Positions 57,231 to 64,000 of a DNA stretch of 64,000 nt are shown in pieces (the stretch's first letter is position 1; the number at the start of each line of letters is the position of its first letter). The stretch lies in contig NZ_JAKCNS010000035.1 in the NCBI RefSeq assembly GCF_021440345.1, positions 24,156 through 88,155 on the forward strand. The letters run 5' to 3'. The notes under the pieces were generated by a model that saw only the letters and a list, made by a program, of their open reading frames with translations, was not told where the DNA came from and searched no databases. Source of the stretch: Kluyvera intermedia. Lineage in GTDB: Bacteria; Pseudomonadota; Gammaproteobacteria; Enterobacterales; Enterobacteriaceae. The translations under genes and the position numbers were made by a program.

Positions 57231-57425
57231 AAATACTCCACACCCACCCCGACCGCATGCGGTGTAGTTTTCGAGGGGATAAAAAACGAGGGAATGACAA
57301 AAACCACAATGTCATGAAGGGGCGGAGTGTAGCAGTTTTTGTGATACACCGCATAAATTATCCCCTTAACGATGGAAAACAAGATTATTCACCAGACTGG
57401 ACAAGATTAAAAACTCAGCATAATG

Positions 57426-57445
57426 TTAATCAATCGATTGATTAA
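57426..57445. promoter_or_regulatory. Perfect 20-bp palindrome, probable CecR operator
   Basis: TTAATCAATCGATTGATTAA is self-complementary over all 20 bases. It lies 16 bp before the cecR start codon in the region shared with divergent rhlE. TetR-family dimers bind such symmetric sites; autoregulation plus control of rhlE is the natural reading. Confidence 0.8.
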
Positions 57446-57461
57446 TTTTTTGGTGGCCATA

Positions 57462-58136
57462 ATGAACGTGACGCCGATAACCAGCAAAGGCGAGCAGGCC
57501 AAAAGCCAGCTCATCGCCGCCGCCCTCGCCCAGTTCGGCGAATACGGCCTACACGCCACCACTCGTGATATTGCGGCTCAAGCCGGGCAGAACATCGCCG
57601 CCATCACCTACTATTTTGGCTCAAAAGAAGATTTATACCAGGCCTGCGCGCAGTGGATTGCCGATTTCATCGGTGAGAACTTCCGCCCGCACACTGAGGC
57701 GGCAGAGCGCCTCTTTGCCCAGCCGCAGCCCGACAGCGAGGCTATCCGTACGCTTATTCTGCAGGCCTGTGAAAACATGATTTTGCTACTGACTCATGAC
57801 GATACCCTGAGCCTCAGTAAATTTATCTCCCGCGAGCAGCTGTCGCCGACCGCCGCCTACCAACGTATTCACGACCAGGTCATTGCCCCGCTGCACACGC
57901 ACCTTACCCGACTGATTGCCGCCTACACCGGCTGCGACGCCAGCAGTACGCAGATGATCCTGCATACCCACGCCTTGATTGGTGAAGTGCTGGCCTTCCG
58001 TCTGGGACGGGAAACCATTCTGATGCGCACCGGCTGGTCGCAGTTTGATGCCGATAAGACCGCGCAGATATACCAGGTCGTGACCTGTCATATCGATCTT
58101 ATTTTGCAAGGATTAACTCAAAGGAGCCTGAAGTGA
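57462..58136 (+). CDS. cecR: TetR-family regulator CecR (YbiH)
   Basis: 224 residues from ATG 57462 (GGTGG upstream). N-terminal TetR helix-turn-helix ([39 protein letters not shown]) and the DUF1956 C-terminal ligand domain. In E. coli it regulates ybhGFSR and rhlE and influences sensitivity to cefoperazone and chloramphenicol. It is the first gene of the cecR-ybhGFSR operon; its stop overlaps the start of ybhG. Codons from 57423 to 57461 run through the operator and are unlikely to be translated. Confidence 0.94.
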   Translation: MNVTPITSKGEQAKSQLIAAALAQFGEYGLHATTRDIAAQAGQNIAAITYYFGSKEDLYQACAQWIADFIGENFRPHTEAAERLFAQPQPDSEAIRTLILQACENMILLLTHDDTLSLSKFISREQLSPTAAYQRIHDQVIAPLHTHLTRLIAAYTGCDASSTQMILHTHALIGEVLAFRLGRETILMRTGWSQFDADKTAQIYQVVTCHIDLILQGLTQRSLK

Positions 58137-59131
58137 TGAAAAAACCGGTCGCCCTTATTCTGGCCGTTGCCGTCCTCGTCGCCTTGATTGGCGGCGGGGC
58201 GTGGTGGTATCAAAGCCTGCAAAATAACGGACTCACCCTGTACGGCAATGTCGATATTCGTACCGTCAATATGAGTTTCCGCGTCGGCGGGCGTCTGCAA
58301 TCCTTGAACGTTGACGAAGGGGATGCGATTAAACAAGGACAAACGCTCGGGCAACTGGATAAAGCGCCGTATGAGAACGCGTTGATGCAGGCCAAAGCCA
58401 ACGTTGCTACCGCGCAGGCGCAGTATGACCTGATGATGGCTGGCTACCGGGCGGAAGAAATAGCCCAGGCCGCCGCCGCGGTCAAGCAGGCGCAGGCCGC
58501 CTATGACTATGCGCAAAGCTACTTACAGCGCCAGCAGGGACTGTGGAACAGCCGCCTGTTGTCCGCCAACGATCTGGCTAACGCCCGTTCGTCCCGCGAT
58601 CAGGCGTTCGCTTCGCTGAAAGCGGCACAGGATAAATTAAGCCAGTACCGCGCGGGTAATCGTCCACAGGAAATTGCCCAGGCTAAGGCCAGCCTTGAAC
58701 AAGCGCAGGCGCAGCTGGCCCAATCGACACTCGACTTGCAGGACACCGTATTAACCGCCCCGTCCGACGGCACCTTATTAACCCGTGCGGTTGAGCCGGG
58801 CAGCATGCTCACTGCGGGCAGCACCGTGCTAACGCTGTCGTTAACCCATCCGGTCTGGGTTCGCGCCTACGTCGATGAGAAGAACCTCAATCAGGCGCAG
58901 CCGGGTCGTGAAATTCTGCTCTATACCGATGGTCGCCCGGATAAGCCTTATCACGGCAAAATTGGTTTTGTTTCGCCAACCGCTGAATTCACGCCAAAAA
59001 CGGTGGAAACGCCGGACCTGCGTACCGACCTCGTCTACCGTCTGCGTATTATCGTCACCGATGCCGACGATAGTCTGCGCCAGGGAATGCCGGTGACGCT
59101 GAAATTTAGCGACGAGCCGCGCCATGAGTGA
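58133..59131 (+). CDS. ybhG: HlyD-family adaptor protein YbhG
   Basis: 332 residues using the GTG at 58133 (AAGGAG 6 bp upstream), the E. coli length; ATG 58136 would give 331. One N-terminal membrane anchor, a barrel-sandwich split by a long coiled coil (about 75-200, Ala/Gln-rich), and a beta-barrel domain. It links an inner-membrane ABC exporter to TolC. The partners YbhF, YbhS and YbhR follow in the operon. Confidence 0.94.
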   Translation: MMKKPVALILAVAVLVALIGGGAWWYQSLQNNGLTLYGNVDIRTVNMSFRVGGRLQSLNVDEGDAIKQGQTLGQLDKAPYENALMQAKANVATAQAQYDLMMAGYRAEEIAQAAAAVKQAQAAYDYAQSYLQRQQGLWNSRLLSANDLANARSSRDQAFASLKAAQDKLSQYRAGNRPQEIAQAKASLEQAQAQLAQSTLDLQDTVLTAPSDGTLLTRAVEPGSMLTAGSTVLTLSLTHPVWVRAYVDEKNLNQAQPGREILLYTDGRPDKPYHGKIGFVSPTAEFTPKTVETPDLRTDLVYRLRIIVTDADDSLRQGMPVTLKFSDEPRHE

Positions 59132-60863
59132 ACATCAGATCCAGCTACACGGGCTGGTTAAACAGTTCGCCGGCATGAACAAACCGGCGGTCGCCCGGCT
59201 GGACTGCACCATCCAATCAGGCTACGTTACCGGGCTTGTCGGGCCAGACGGCGCAGGGAAAACCACCCTGATGCGGATGCTCGCCGGGCTACTGAAACCA
59301 GACGCTGGCAGCGCAACGGTGCTGGGGCTCGATCCGATTGCCGACGATAGCGCCCTGCACGCGGTGCTCGGCTATATGCCACAAAAATTTGGTCTGTATG
59401 AAGACCTGACGGTCATGGAGAACCTCAATCTCTACGCTGATCTGCGCAGCGTTACCGGCGAAATCCGCGAGAAAACCTTCGCCAGGCTGCTGGAGTTTAC
59501 CTCGCTCGGGCCCTTTACCTCGCGGCTAGCGGGCAAGCTTTCCGGCGGTATGAAACAAAAACTCGGGCTGGCCTGTACGTTAGTCGGCGAACCGAAAGTG
59601 CTGCTGCTTGATGAGCCCGGCGTTGGCGTTGACCCGATTTCCCGCCGCGAACTGTGGCAAATGGTGCATGAACTGGCGGGCGACGGCATGCTGATCCTCT
59701 GGAGTACGTCCTACCTCGACGAAGCCGAGCAGTGCCAGGACGTACTGCTGCTGAACGAAGGCGAGCTGCTGTATCAGGGTGAACCGACCGCCCTCACCCG
59801 CACCATGGCGGGGCGCAGCTTTCTGATGCACAGCCCAGTTGAGAATAACCGTAAGCTGTTACAGCGGACGCTGAAGCAAGAGATGGTTAGCGACGGCATG
59901 ATTCAGGGTCGCTCGGTGCGGGCAATCCTGAAAAAATCCGCCACCGCCGACGATTTGAGACAGGCGCCGGGAATGCCGGAACTGGAGATAGAAGAAACAA
60001 CGCCGCGCTTTGAGGATGCGTTTATCGATCTGCTGGGCGGTGCGGGCACGTCAGAATCGCCGCTGGGCGCTATTTTGCATACCGTCGAAGGATCTGCGGA
60101 CGAAACGGTGATTGAAGCGAAAGAGCTGACCAAAAAATTTGGTGATTTCGCTGCCACCGACCACGTCAATTTTGCCGTCAAGCGCGGGGAAATATTTGGC
60201 CTGCTGGGGCCCAACGGCGCGGGTAAATCCACCACCTTTAAGATGATGTGCGGTTTGTTAGTCCCCACTTCCGGCAATGCGCTGGTGCTGAATATGGACC
60301 TCAAAACCGGCTCCGGTAAGGCGCGCCAGCATTTAGGTTATATGGCGCAGAAATTTTCCCTCTACGGCAACCTGACCGTGGAACAAAATCTGCGCTTCTT
60401 CTCCGGCGTGTATGGCCTGCGCGGAAAAGCGCAAAATGAAAAAATCCGCAGTATGAGCGAGGCCTTTGGTCTCGATGAAATTGCTCGCCACACTACCGAT
60501 GCGCTGCCGCTCGGCTTTAAGCAGCGCCTGGCGCTGGCCTGCTCGCTGATGCATGAACCGGATATTCTATTTCTTGATGAACCAACGTCGGGCGTTGACC
60601 CAATAACTCGCCGCGAATTCTGGCTGCACATCAACAGCATGGTGGAGAAAGGCGTCACCGTGATGGTGACCACCCACTTTATGGATGAAGCGGAGTACTG
60701 CGACCGCATCGGGCTGGTCTATCGCGGTAAGCTGATTGCCAGCGGTACGCCGGACGATTTAAAGGCCCAGGCCGCCGATGAACAGCAGCCTGACCCGACG
60801 ATGGAGCAGGCGTTTATCACCCTGATTAATGATTGGGATAAGGAGCATGCCGATGAGCGTTAA
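59124..60863 (+). CDS. ybhF: ABC exporter ATPase YbhF
   Basis: 579 residues, two fused ATPase domains. Walker A motifs are GPDGAGKTT (first, with Asp in place of the usual Asn) and GPNGAGKST; signatures are LSGGMKQKL and the degenerate LPLGFKQRL; Walker B motifs are [11 protein letters not shown] and [11 protein letters not shown]. It drives YbhSR. It overlaps ybhG by 8 bases. The E. coli YbhFSR pump has been linked to tetracycline and cation efflux. Confidence 0.95.
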   Translation: MSEHQIQLHGLVKQFAGMNKPAVARLDCTIQSGYVTGLVGPDGAGKTTLMRMLAGLLKPDAGSATVLGLDPIADDSALHAVLGYMPQKFGLYEDLTVMENLNLYADLRSVTGEIREKTFARLLEFTSLGPFTSRLAGKLSGGMKQKLGLACTLVGEPKVLLLDEPGVGVDPISRRELWQMVHELAGDGMLILWSTSYLDEAEQCQDVLLLNEGELLYQGEPTALTRTMAGRSFLMHSPVENNRKLLQRTLKQEMVSDGMIQGRSVRAILKKSATADDLRQAPGMPELEIEETTPRFEDAFIDLLGGAGTSESPLGAILHTVEGSADETVIEAKELTKKFGDFAATDHVNFAVKRGEIFGLLGPNGAGKSTTFKMMCGLLVPTSGNALVLNMDLKTGSGKARQHLGYMAQKFSLYGNLTVEQNLRFFSGVYGLRGKAQNEKIRSMSEAFGLDEIARHTTDALPLGFKQRLALACSLMHEPDILFLDEPTSGVDPITRREFWLHINSMVEKGVTVMVTTHFMDEAEYCDRIGLVYRGKLIASGTPDDLKAQAADEQQPDPTMEQAFITLINDWDKEHADER

Positions 60864-61986
60864 GGCCCTGTCCTGGCGGCGCGTGCGGGCGCTGTGCGTG
60901 AAAGAGACGCGGCAAATTATTCGCGATCCCAGCAGTTGGCTGATTGCGGTGGTGATCCCGCTGCTTTTACTGTTTATCTTTGGCTACGGTATTAACCTCG
61001 ACTCCAGCAAGCTGCGGGTCGGCGTACTGCTGGAGCAGCAGAGTAAAGAAGCGCTGGACTTCACCCATACGCTGACCGGTTCACCCTATATTGATGCCAC
61101 CATTAGCGATAATCGCGGCCAGCTGGTTGAGATGATGCAGGCCGGGCGCATTCGCGGATTAGTCGTTGTGCCCGTTGATTTTGATAAAAAGATGACGCGC
61201 GTTGGCGACGATGCGCCTATCCAGGTAATTACCGACGGCAGCGAACCCAATACCGCCAACTTCGTGCAGGGCTACGTCGAAGGTATCTGGCAAATCTGGC
61301 AAAAACAGCGCGCCGAAGATAACGGTCAGAACTTCGAGCCGCTTATCGATGTGCAGACCCGCTACTGGTTTAACCCGGCGGCCATCAGCCAGCACTTTAT
61401 TATCCCAGGGGCGATAACCATCATCATGACGGTAATCGGGGCGATCCTGACCTCGCTAGTCATCGCCCGCGAGTGGGAGCGCGGCACCATGGAGGCGCTG
61501 CTCTCCACCGAAGTCACCCGCGTCGAGCTACTGCTCTGCAAGCTTATCCCTTACTATTTCCTCGGCATGCTGGCGATGCTGCTGTGTATGCTGGTATCGG
61601 TATTTATTCTCGGCGTACCGTATCGCGGGTCGCTCATTATCCTATTTTTCATCACCAGCCTGTTTTTGCTCAGCACCCTGGGGATGGGTCTATTGATTTC
61701 GACCATCACTCGCAACCAGTTTAACGCCGCCCAGGTAGCGCTGAACGCCGCCTTTTTGCCATCGATTATGCTGTCCGGGTTTATTTTCCAGATAGACAGC
61801 ATGCCCGCGGCGATTCGCATCGTGACCTACATTATTCCGGCGCGCTATTTCGTCAGCACTCTGCAAAGTCTGTTCCTGGCGGGCAATATTCCGGTGGTGC
61901 TGATTGTAAACACGCTATTTTTAATCGCTTCGGCGGTGATGTTTATTGGCCTGACGTGGATGAAAACCAAACGTCGATTGGATTAA
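60853..61986 (+). CDS. ybhS: ABC-2 exporter membrane subunit YbhS
   Basis: 377 residues from ATG 60853 (AGGAG at 60841-60845, 7 bp upstream), the E. coli length. An ABC-2 permease: one N-terminal span, a large periplasmic domain, and five C-terminal spans with the coupling segment [23 protein letters not shown]. It forms a heterodimer with YbhR. It overlaps the end of ybhF by 11 bases. Confidence 0.95.
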   Translation: MSVKALSWRRVRALCVKETRQIIRDPSSWLIAVVIPLLLLFIFGYGINLDSSKLRVGVLLEQQSKEALDFTHTLTGSPYIDATISDNRGQLVEMMQAGRIRGLVVVPVDFDKKMTRVGDDAPIQVITDGSEPNTANFVQGYVEGIWQIWQKQRAEDNGQNFEPLIDVQTRYWFNPAAISQHFIIPGAITIIMTVIGAILTSLVIAREWERGTMEALLSTEVTRVELLLCKLIPYYFLGMLAMLLCMLVSVFILGVPYRGSLIILFFITSLFLLSTLGMGLLISTITRNQFNAAQVALNAAFLPSIMLSGFIFQIDSMPAAIRIVTYIIPARYFVSTLQSLFLAGNIPVVLIVNTLFLIASAVMFIGLTWMKTKRRLD

Positions 61987-62001
61987 CTCTGGCGCTCATA
62001 T

Positions 62002-62035
62002 TTTGCCCGGCGTTTTGCCCTGTAGGCCGGGCAAA
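62002..62035. repeat. REP-type hairpin between ybhS and ybhR
   Basis: TTTGCCCGGC (62002-62011) pairs with GCCGGGCAAA (62026-62035), with a TGTAGGCCGGG-type right arm characteristic of enterobacterial REP units. It lies inside the operon and could reduce expression of ybhR relative to ybhS or stabilise the upstream mRNA. Confidence 0.7.
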
Positions 62036-62065
62036 GAAAGCGCCACCCGACATAAGGACGGCACA

Positions 62066-63172
62066 ATGTTTTACCGCTTATGGACCCTAATCCGTAAAGA
62101 GCTGCAATCGCTGCTGCGCGAGCCGCAGACCCGCGCCATTTTGATAGCGCCAGTGCTGATTCAGGTCTTATTGTTCCCGTTTGCCGCCACGCTGGAAGTG
62201 ACCAACGCCACCATTGCCGTCTATAACGAAGACAACGGCAAGCACGCCGTCGAGCTGACCCAGCGCTTTGCGCGGGCCAAAGCCTTTACTCACGTGCTGC
62301 TGCTGAAAAGCCCGCAGGAGATCCAGCCGACCATCGACACGCAAAAAGCGCTGCTGTTGGTGCGCTTCCCGGCCGATTTCTCCCGCAATCTTGATACCTT
62401 CCAGACCGCGCCGATGCAGCTTCTGCTTGATGGGCGTAACTCAAACAGCGCGCAGATTGCCGCCAATTACCTGCAACAAATCGTCAAAAACTACCAGCAG
62501 GAATTGCTGGAGGGGAAAGCGAAACCGAATAACAGCGAACTGGTGGTGCGTAACTGGTATAACCCGAATCTCGACTACAAATGGTTTGTGGTCCCGTCGC
62601 TTATCGCCATGATAACCACCATCGGCGTGATGATTGTCACCTCGCTGTCTGTAGCCCGTGAACGCGAACAGGGTACGCTCGATCAGCTATTGGTCTCGCC
62701 GCTCGCCACCTGGCAAATCTTCGTCGGCAAAGCGATTCCGGCGCTGATTGTCGCCACAGCACAGGCCAGCATCGTGCTGGCGGTCGGCATCTGGGCGTAT
62801 CAAATCCCCTTTGCCGGTTCGCTGGCACTGTTCTACTTCACCATGGTGATTTACGGTTTGTCGCTGGTGGGGTTTGGTTTGCTGATTTCATCGCTGTGCT
62901 CAACGCAGCAGCAGGCGTTTATCGGCGTGTTTGTCTTTATGATGCCGGCGATTTTGCTATCGGGATACGTATCCCCGGTGGAAAACATGCCGGTATGGCT
63001 GCAGCATCTGACCTGGATAAACCCTATCCGCCATTTCACGGATATCACCAAGCAGATCTATTTGAAGGATGCGAGTCTGTCGATTATCTGGGGGAGTTTG
63101 TGGCCGCTACTGTTCATAGCGGCCACGACGGGATCAGTGGCGTACGCGATGTTTCGCCGCAAGATCGCCTGA
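62066..63172 (+). CDS. ybhR: ABC-2 exporter membrane subunit YbhR
   Basis: 368 residues from ATG 62066 (AAGGAC upstream), the E. coli length. Same layout as YbhS: one N-terminal span, a periplasmic domain, and ABC-2 spans with [17 protein letters not shown] and [10 protein letters not shown]. It is the last gene of the exporter operon; its 3' end overlaps the convergent ybhQ by 39 bases. Confidence 0.95.
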   Translation: MFYRLWTLIRKELQSLLREPQTRAILIAPVLIQVLLFPFAATLEVTNATIAVYNEDNGKHAVELTQRFARAKAFTHVLLLKSPQEIQPTIDTQKALLLVRFPADFSRNLDTFQTAPMQLLLDGRNSNSAQIAANYLQQIVKNYQQELLEGKAKPNNSELVVRNWYNPNLDYKWFVVPSLIAMITTIGVMIVTSLSVAREREQGTLDQLLVSPLATWQIFVGKAIPALIVATAQASIVLAVGIWAYQIPFAGSLALFYFTMVIYGLSLVGFGLLISSLCSTQQQAFIGVFVFMMPAILLSGYVSPVENMPVWLQHLTWINPIRHFTDITKQIYLKDASLSIIWGSLWPLLFIAATTGSVAYAMFRRKIA

Positions 63173-63544
63173 GGATTTCTCTTTCACCAGCAGCGAGAAC
63201 ACGGCTGGCCCCGCAAGGATGGCCAGCCCAGCCAGCGCCAGCAGAAAGTGATTTTGCAGAACGCGCGAAAGCAGCCAGACGGCAATCATCGCAGCGCCAA
63301 AATACCAGGTGGTCGTCAGTTCTTCGAACACATCGGCGACATCTCGCCAGCGTTTATCGGGGTGGCGCTGCAGCGCCAGCATCAACACGACGCTTACGGC
63401 ATACAGCACGCAAAGGCCTAATCCAACGCGCACTAAGGTGCCGCTCATCCAGCCCATAACCAACACGGCGACGACCAGTAAATGCAACATAATCTGCCAG
63501 CAACCGAGCCCAGTTGCGACACGAATTCGTTGTTGCCACTTCAT
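63134..63544 (-). CDS. ybhQ: Inner membrane protein YbhQ
   Basis: 136 residues from ATG 63544 (AGGAG upstream), the E. coli length. Four hydrophobic segments; the function is unknown. It converges on ybhR. Two strong palindromes lie upstream at 63591-63641, where its promoter should be. Confidence 0.9.
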   Translation of the reverse strand: MKWQQRIRVATGLGCWQIMLHLLVVAVLVMGWMSGTLVRVGLGLCVLYAVSVVLMLALQRHPDKRWRDVADVFEELTTTWYFGAAMIAVWLLSRVLQNHFLLALAGLAILAGPAVFSLLVKEKSSGDLAAKHRVRH

Positions 63545-63590
63545 GGCTTCTCTCCTGAAGAATTTTATTTGCTTATTCAGAGTACTCAAG

Positions 63591-63641
63591 TTTACGGAAA
63601 ATTCCGTAAAGGTGCTTCTTTTTGTGACAGTGGTGTCACAA
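63591..63641. promoter_or_regulatory. Two palindromes upstream of ybhQ
   Basis: TTTACGGAAAATTCCGTAAA (63591-63610) has nine-base perfect arms. TTGTGACAGTGGTGTCACAA (63622-63641) has eight-base perfect arms. Their centres are 31 bp apart. The second resembles a CRP site but has 8 bp, not 6, between TGTGA and TCACA. Neither matches an operator I can name. Confidence 0.5.
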
Positions 63642-63690
63642 TTTGCTCAGGAAGAGAGCGGTTTGGGTGTTTTTTCAGCAGAAATTACCA

Positions 63691-63882
63691 TCAGAGGCCA
63701 CAGATAATATTCAACACACCTATCATTACCTCACAGAGAATCGCATCACGGTTTTTCCCGACAATCAGAGTCGTACCTACCGCAAGAGGCCCAACCCCAA
63801 TCGCCGCTTCAGACACAAAAATATCAGCGGCATAAATACCAGCCCACAGTACGGGGTTAGTTTTACACCCGACAAGAACTAA
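63691..63882 (-). pseudogene. Hydrophobic reading frame without a start codon
   Basis: Read on the minus strand, 63 codons stay open after a TGA at 63883-63885. They encode LVLVGCKTNPVLWAGIYAAD and continue as a very hydrophobic sequence ending NIICGL. LVGC would suit a lipobox, and the hydrophobic stretches suit membrane segments, but there is no upstream start in this frame. It may be a decayed membrane-protein or lipoprotein gene, with a frameshift near 63885, or chance. The rest of 63545-64000 shows no recognisable gene. Confidence 0.25.
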
Positions 63883-64000
63883 TCACTAACCAGTAGGAAC
63901 TTCAGTGGTTCAACAGCCATACCGAATTAGCAGATATACTTAGCTATCGTCCCCACGGTTATGATTAAGCGCATAAATATTTATGTCTATCTAATAACAC

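Noticed and set aside
55803..57317. 504-codon plus-strand frame antisense to rhlE
   Set aside because: RhlE on the minus strand has every DEAD-box motif. This frame is its complement, runs through a terminator and both flanks, and contains no plausible domain.
63622..63641. CRP site upstream of ybhQ
   Set aside because: TGTGA and TCACA are present but separated by 8 bp; CRP needs 6. It is kept only as an unexplained palindrome.
63643..63882. 79-codon plus-strand frame near the window end
   Set aside because: It starts with TTG without a Shine-Dalgarno, is rich in Arg/Asn/Pro, and is the exact codon-phase complement of the hydrophobic minus-strand frame, which looks more protein-like.

Overview
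The window is chromosomal DNA from a member of the Enterobacteriaceae. Most proteins match, at near-identical lengths, the Escherichia coli genes of the gstB-rimO-gsi-moe-ybi-gln-fiu-dinG-rhlE-ybh segment, and in the same relative order. The second lac-type cluster, the CCGGGCTAC-type REP units and the general codon use point to the Klebsiella / Raoultella / Enterobacter / Kluyvera side of the family. The species cannot be fixed from sequence alone. There are no rRNA or tRNA genes, transposases, phage genes or CRISPR arrays.

Layout. 1-918: a possible small reverse-strand gene, then gstB. 924-9429: carbohydrate block A (LacI regulator; GH5-like hydrolase plus orphan sugar-binding protein; then GH42 beta-galactosidase / lac repressor / LacY-type permease). 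9461-17792: bssR, rimO, and the glutathione importer gsiABCD with iaaA. 17994-19990: moeAB. 20036-26591: fsaA, ybiY-ybiW (glycyl-radical enzyme and activase), ybiV and ybiU. 26558-32028: carbohydrate block B (LacI regulator, MFS carrier, GH31 glycosidase, small His-tailed exported protein). 32228-34960: ybiT and ldtB. 35008-37124: block C (GntR regulator and GH1 6-phospho-beta-glycosidase). 37266-43784: ybiR-mntR, mntS, opgE, ompX, rhtA, dps. 44148-46358: glnHPQ under NtrC/sigma-54 signals. 46400-52418: rlmF, a flavin-reductase-like gene, mcbA, the iron genes fiu-ybiX, ybiJ. 52604-57230: ybiB, dinG, rhlE. 57462-63544: cecR-ybhGFSR and ybhQ. 63545-64000: palindromes and a hydrophobic reading frame with no start codon.

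How the parts work together. Block A contains an almost complete copy of the classical lac control logic. A LacI homologue lies between a GH42 enzyme (in place of the GH2 LacZ) and a LacY homologue. On each side there is a lacO-like operator, with a CRP-type site 72-75 bp upstream of it, which is the spacing of the lac promoter. A 14-bp operator, CTTTCGAATGAAAG, stands before ybiYW (facing fsaA), ybiV and ybiU. It suggests these form one local regulon around the anhydro-sugar-phosphate / fructose-6-phosphate aldolase chemistry reported for E. coli YbiW and FsaA. Block C carries two identical perfect 12-bp palindromes 21 bp apart in front of its GH1 gene. Blocks A, B and C each sit at a junction between otherwise conserved backbone genes.

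Functional assignments rest on recognised protein motifs and remembered E. coli homologues. Operator calls rest on reading the DNA directly. No database search was run.
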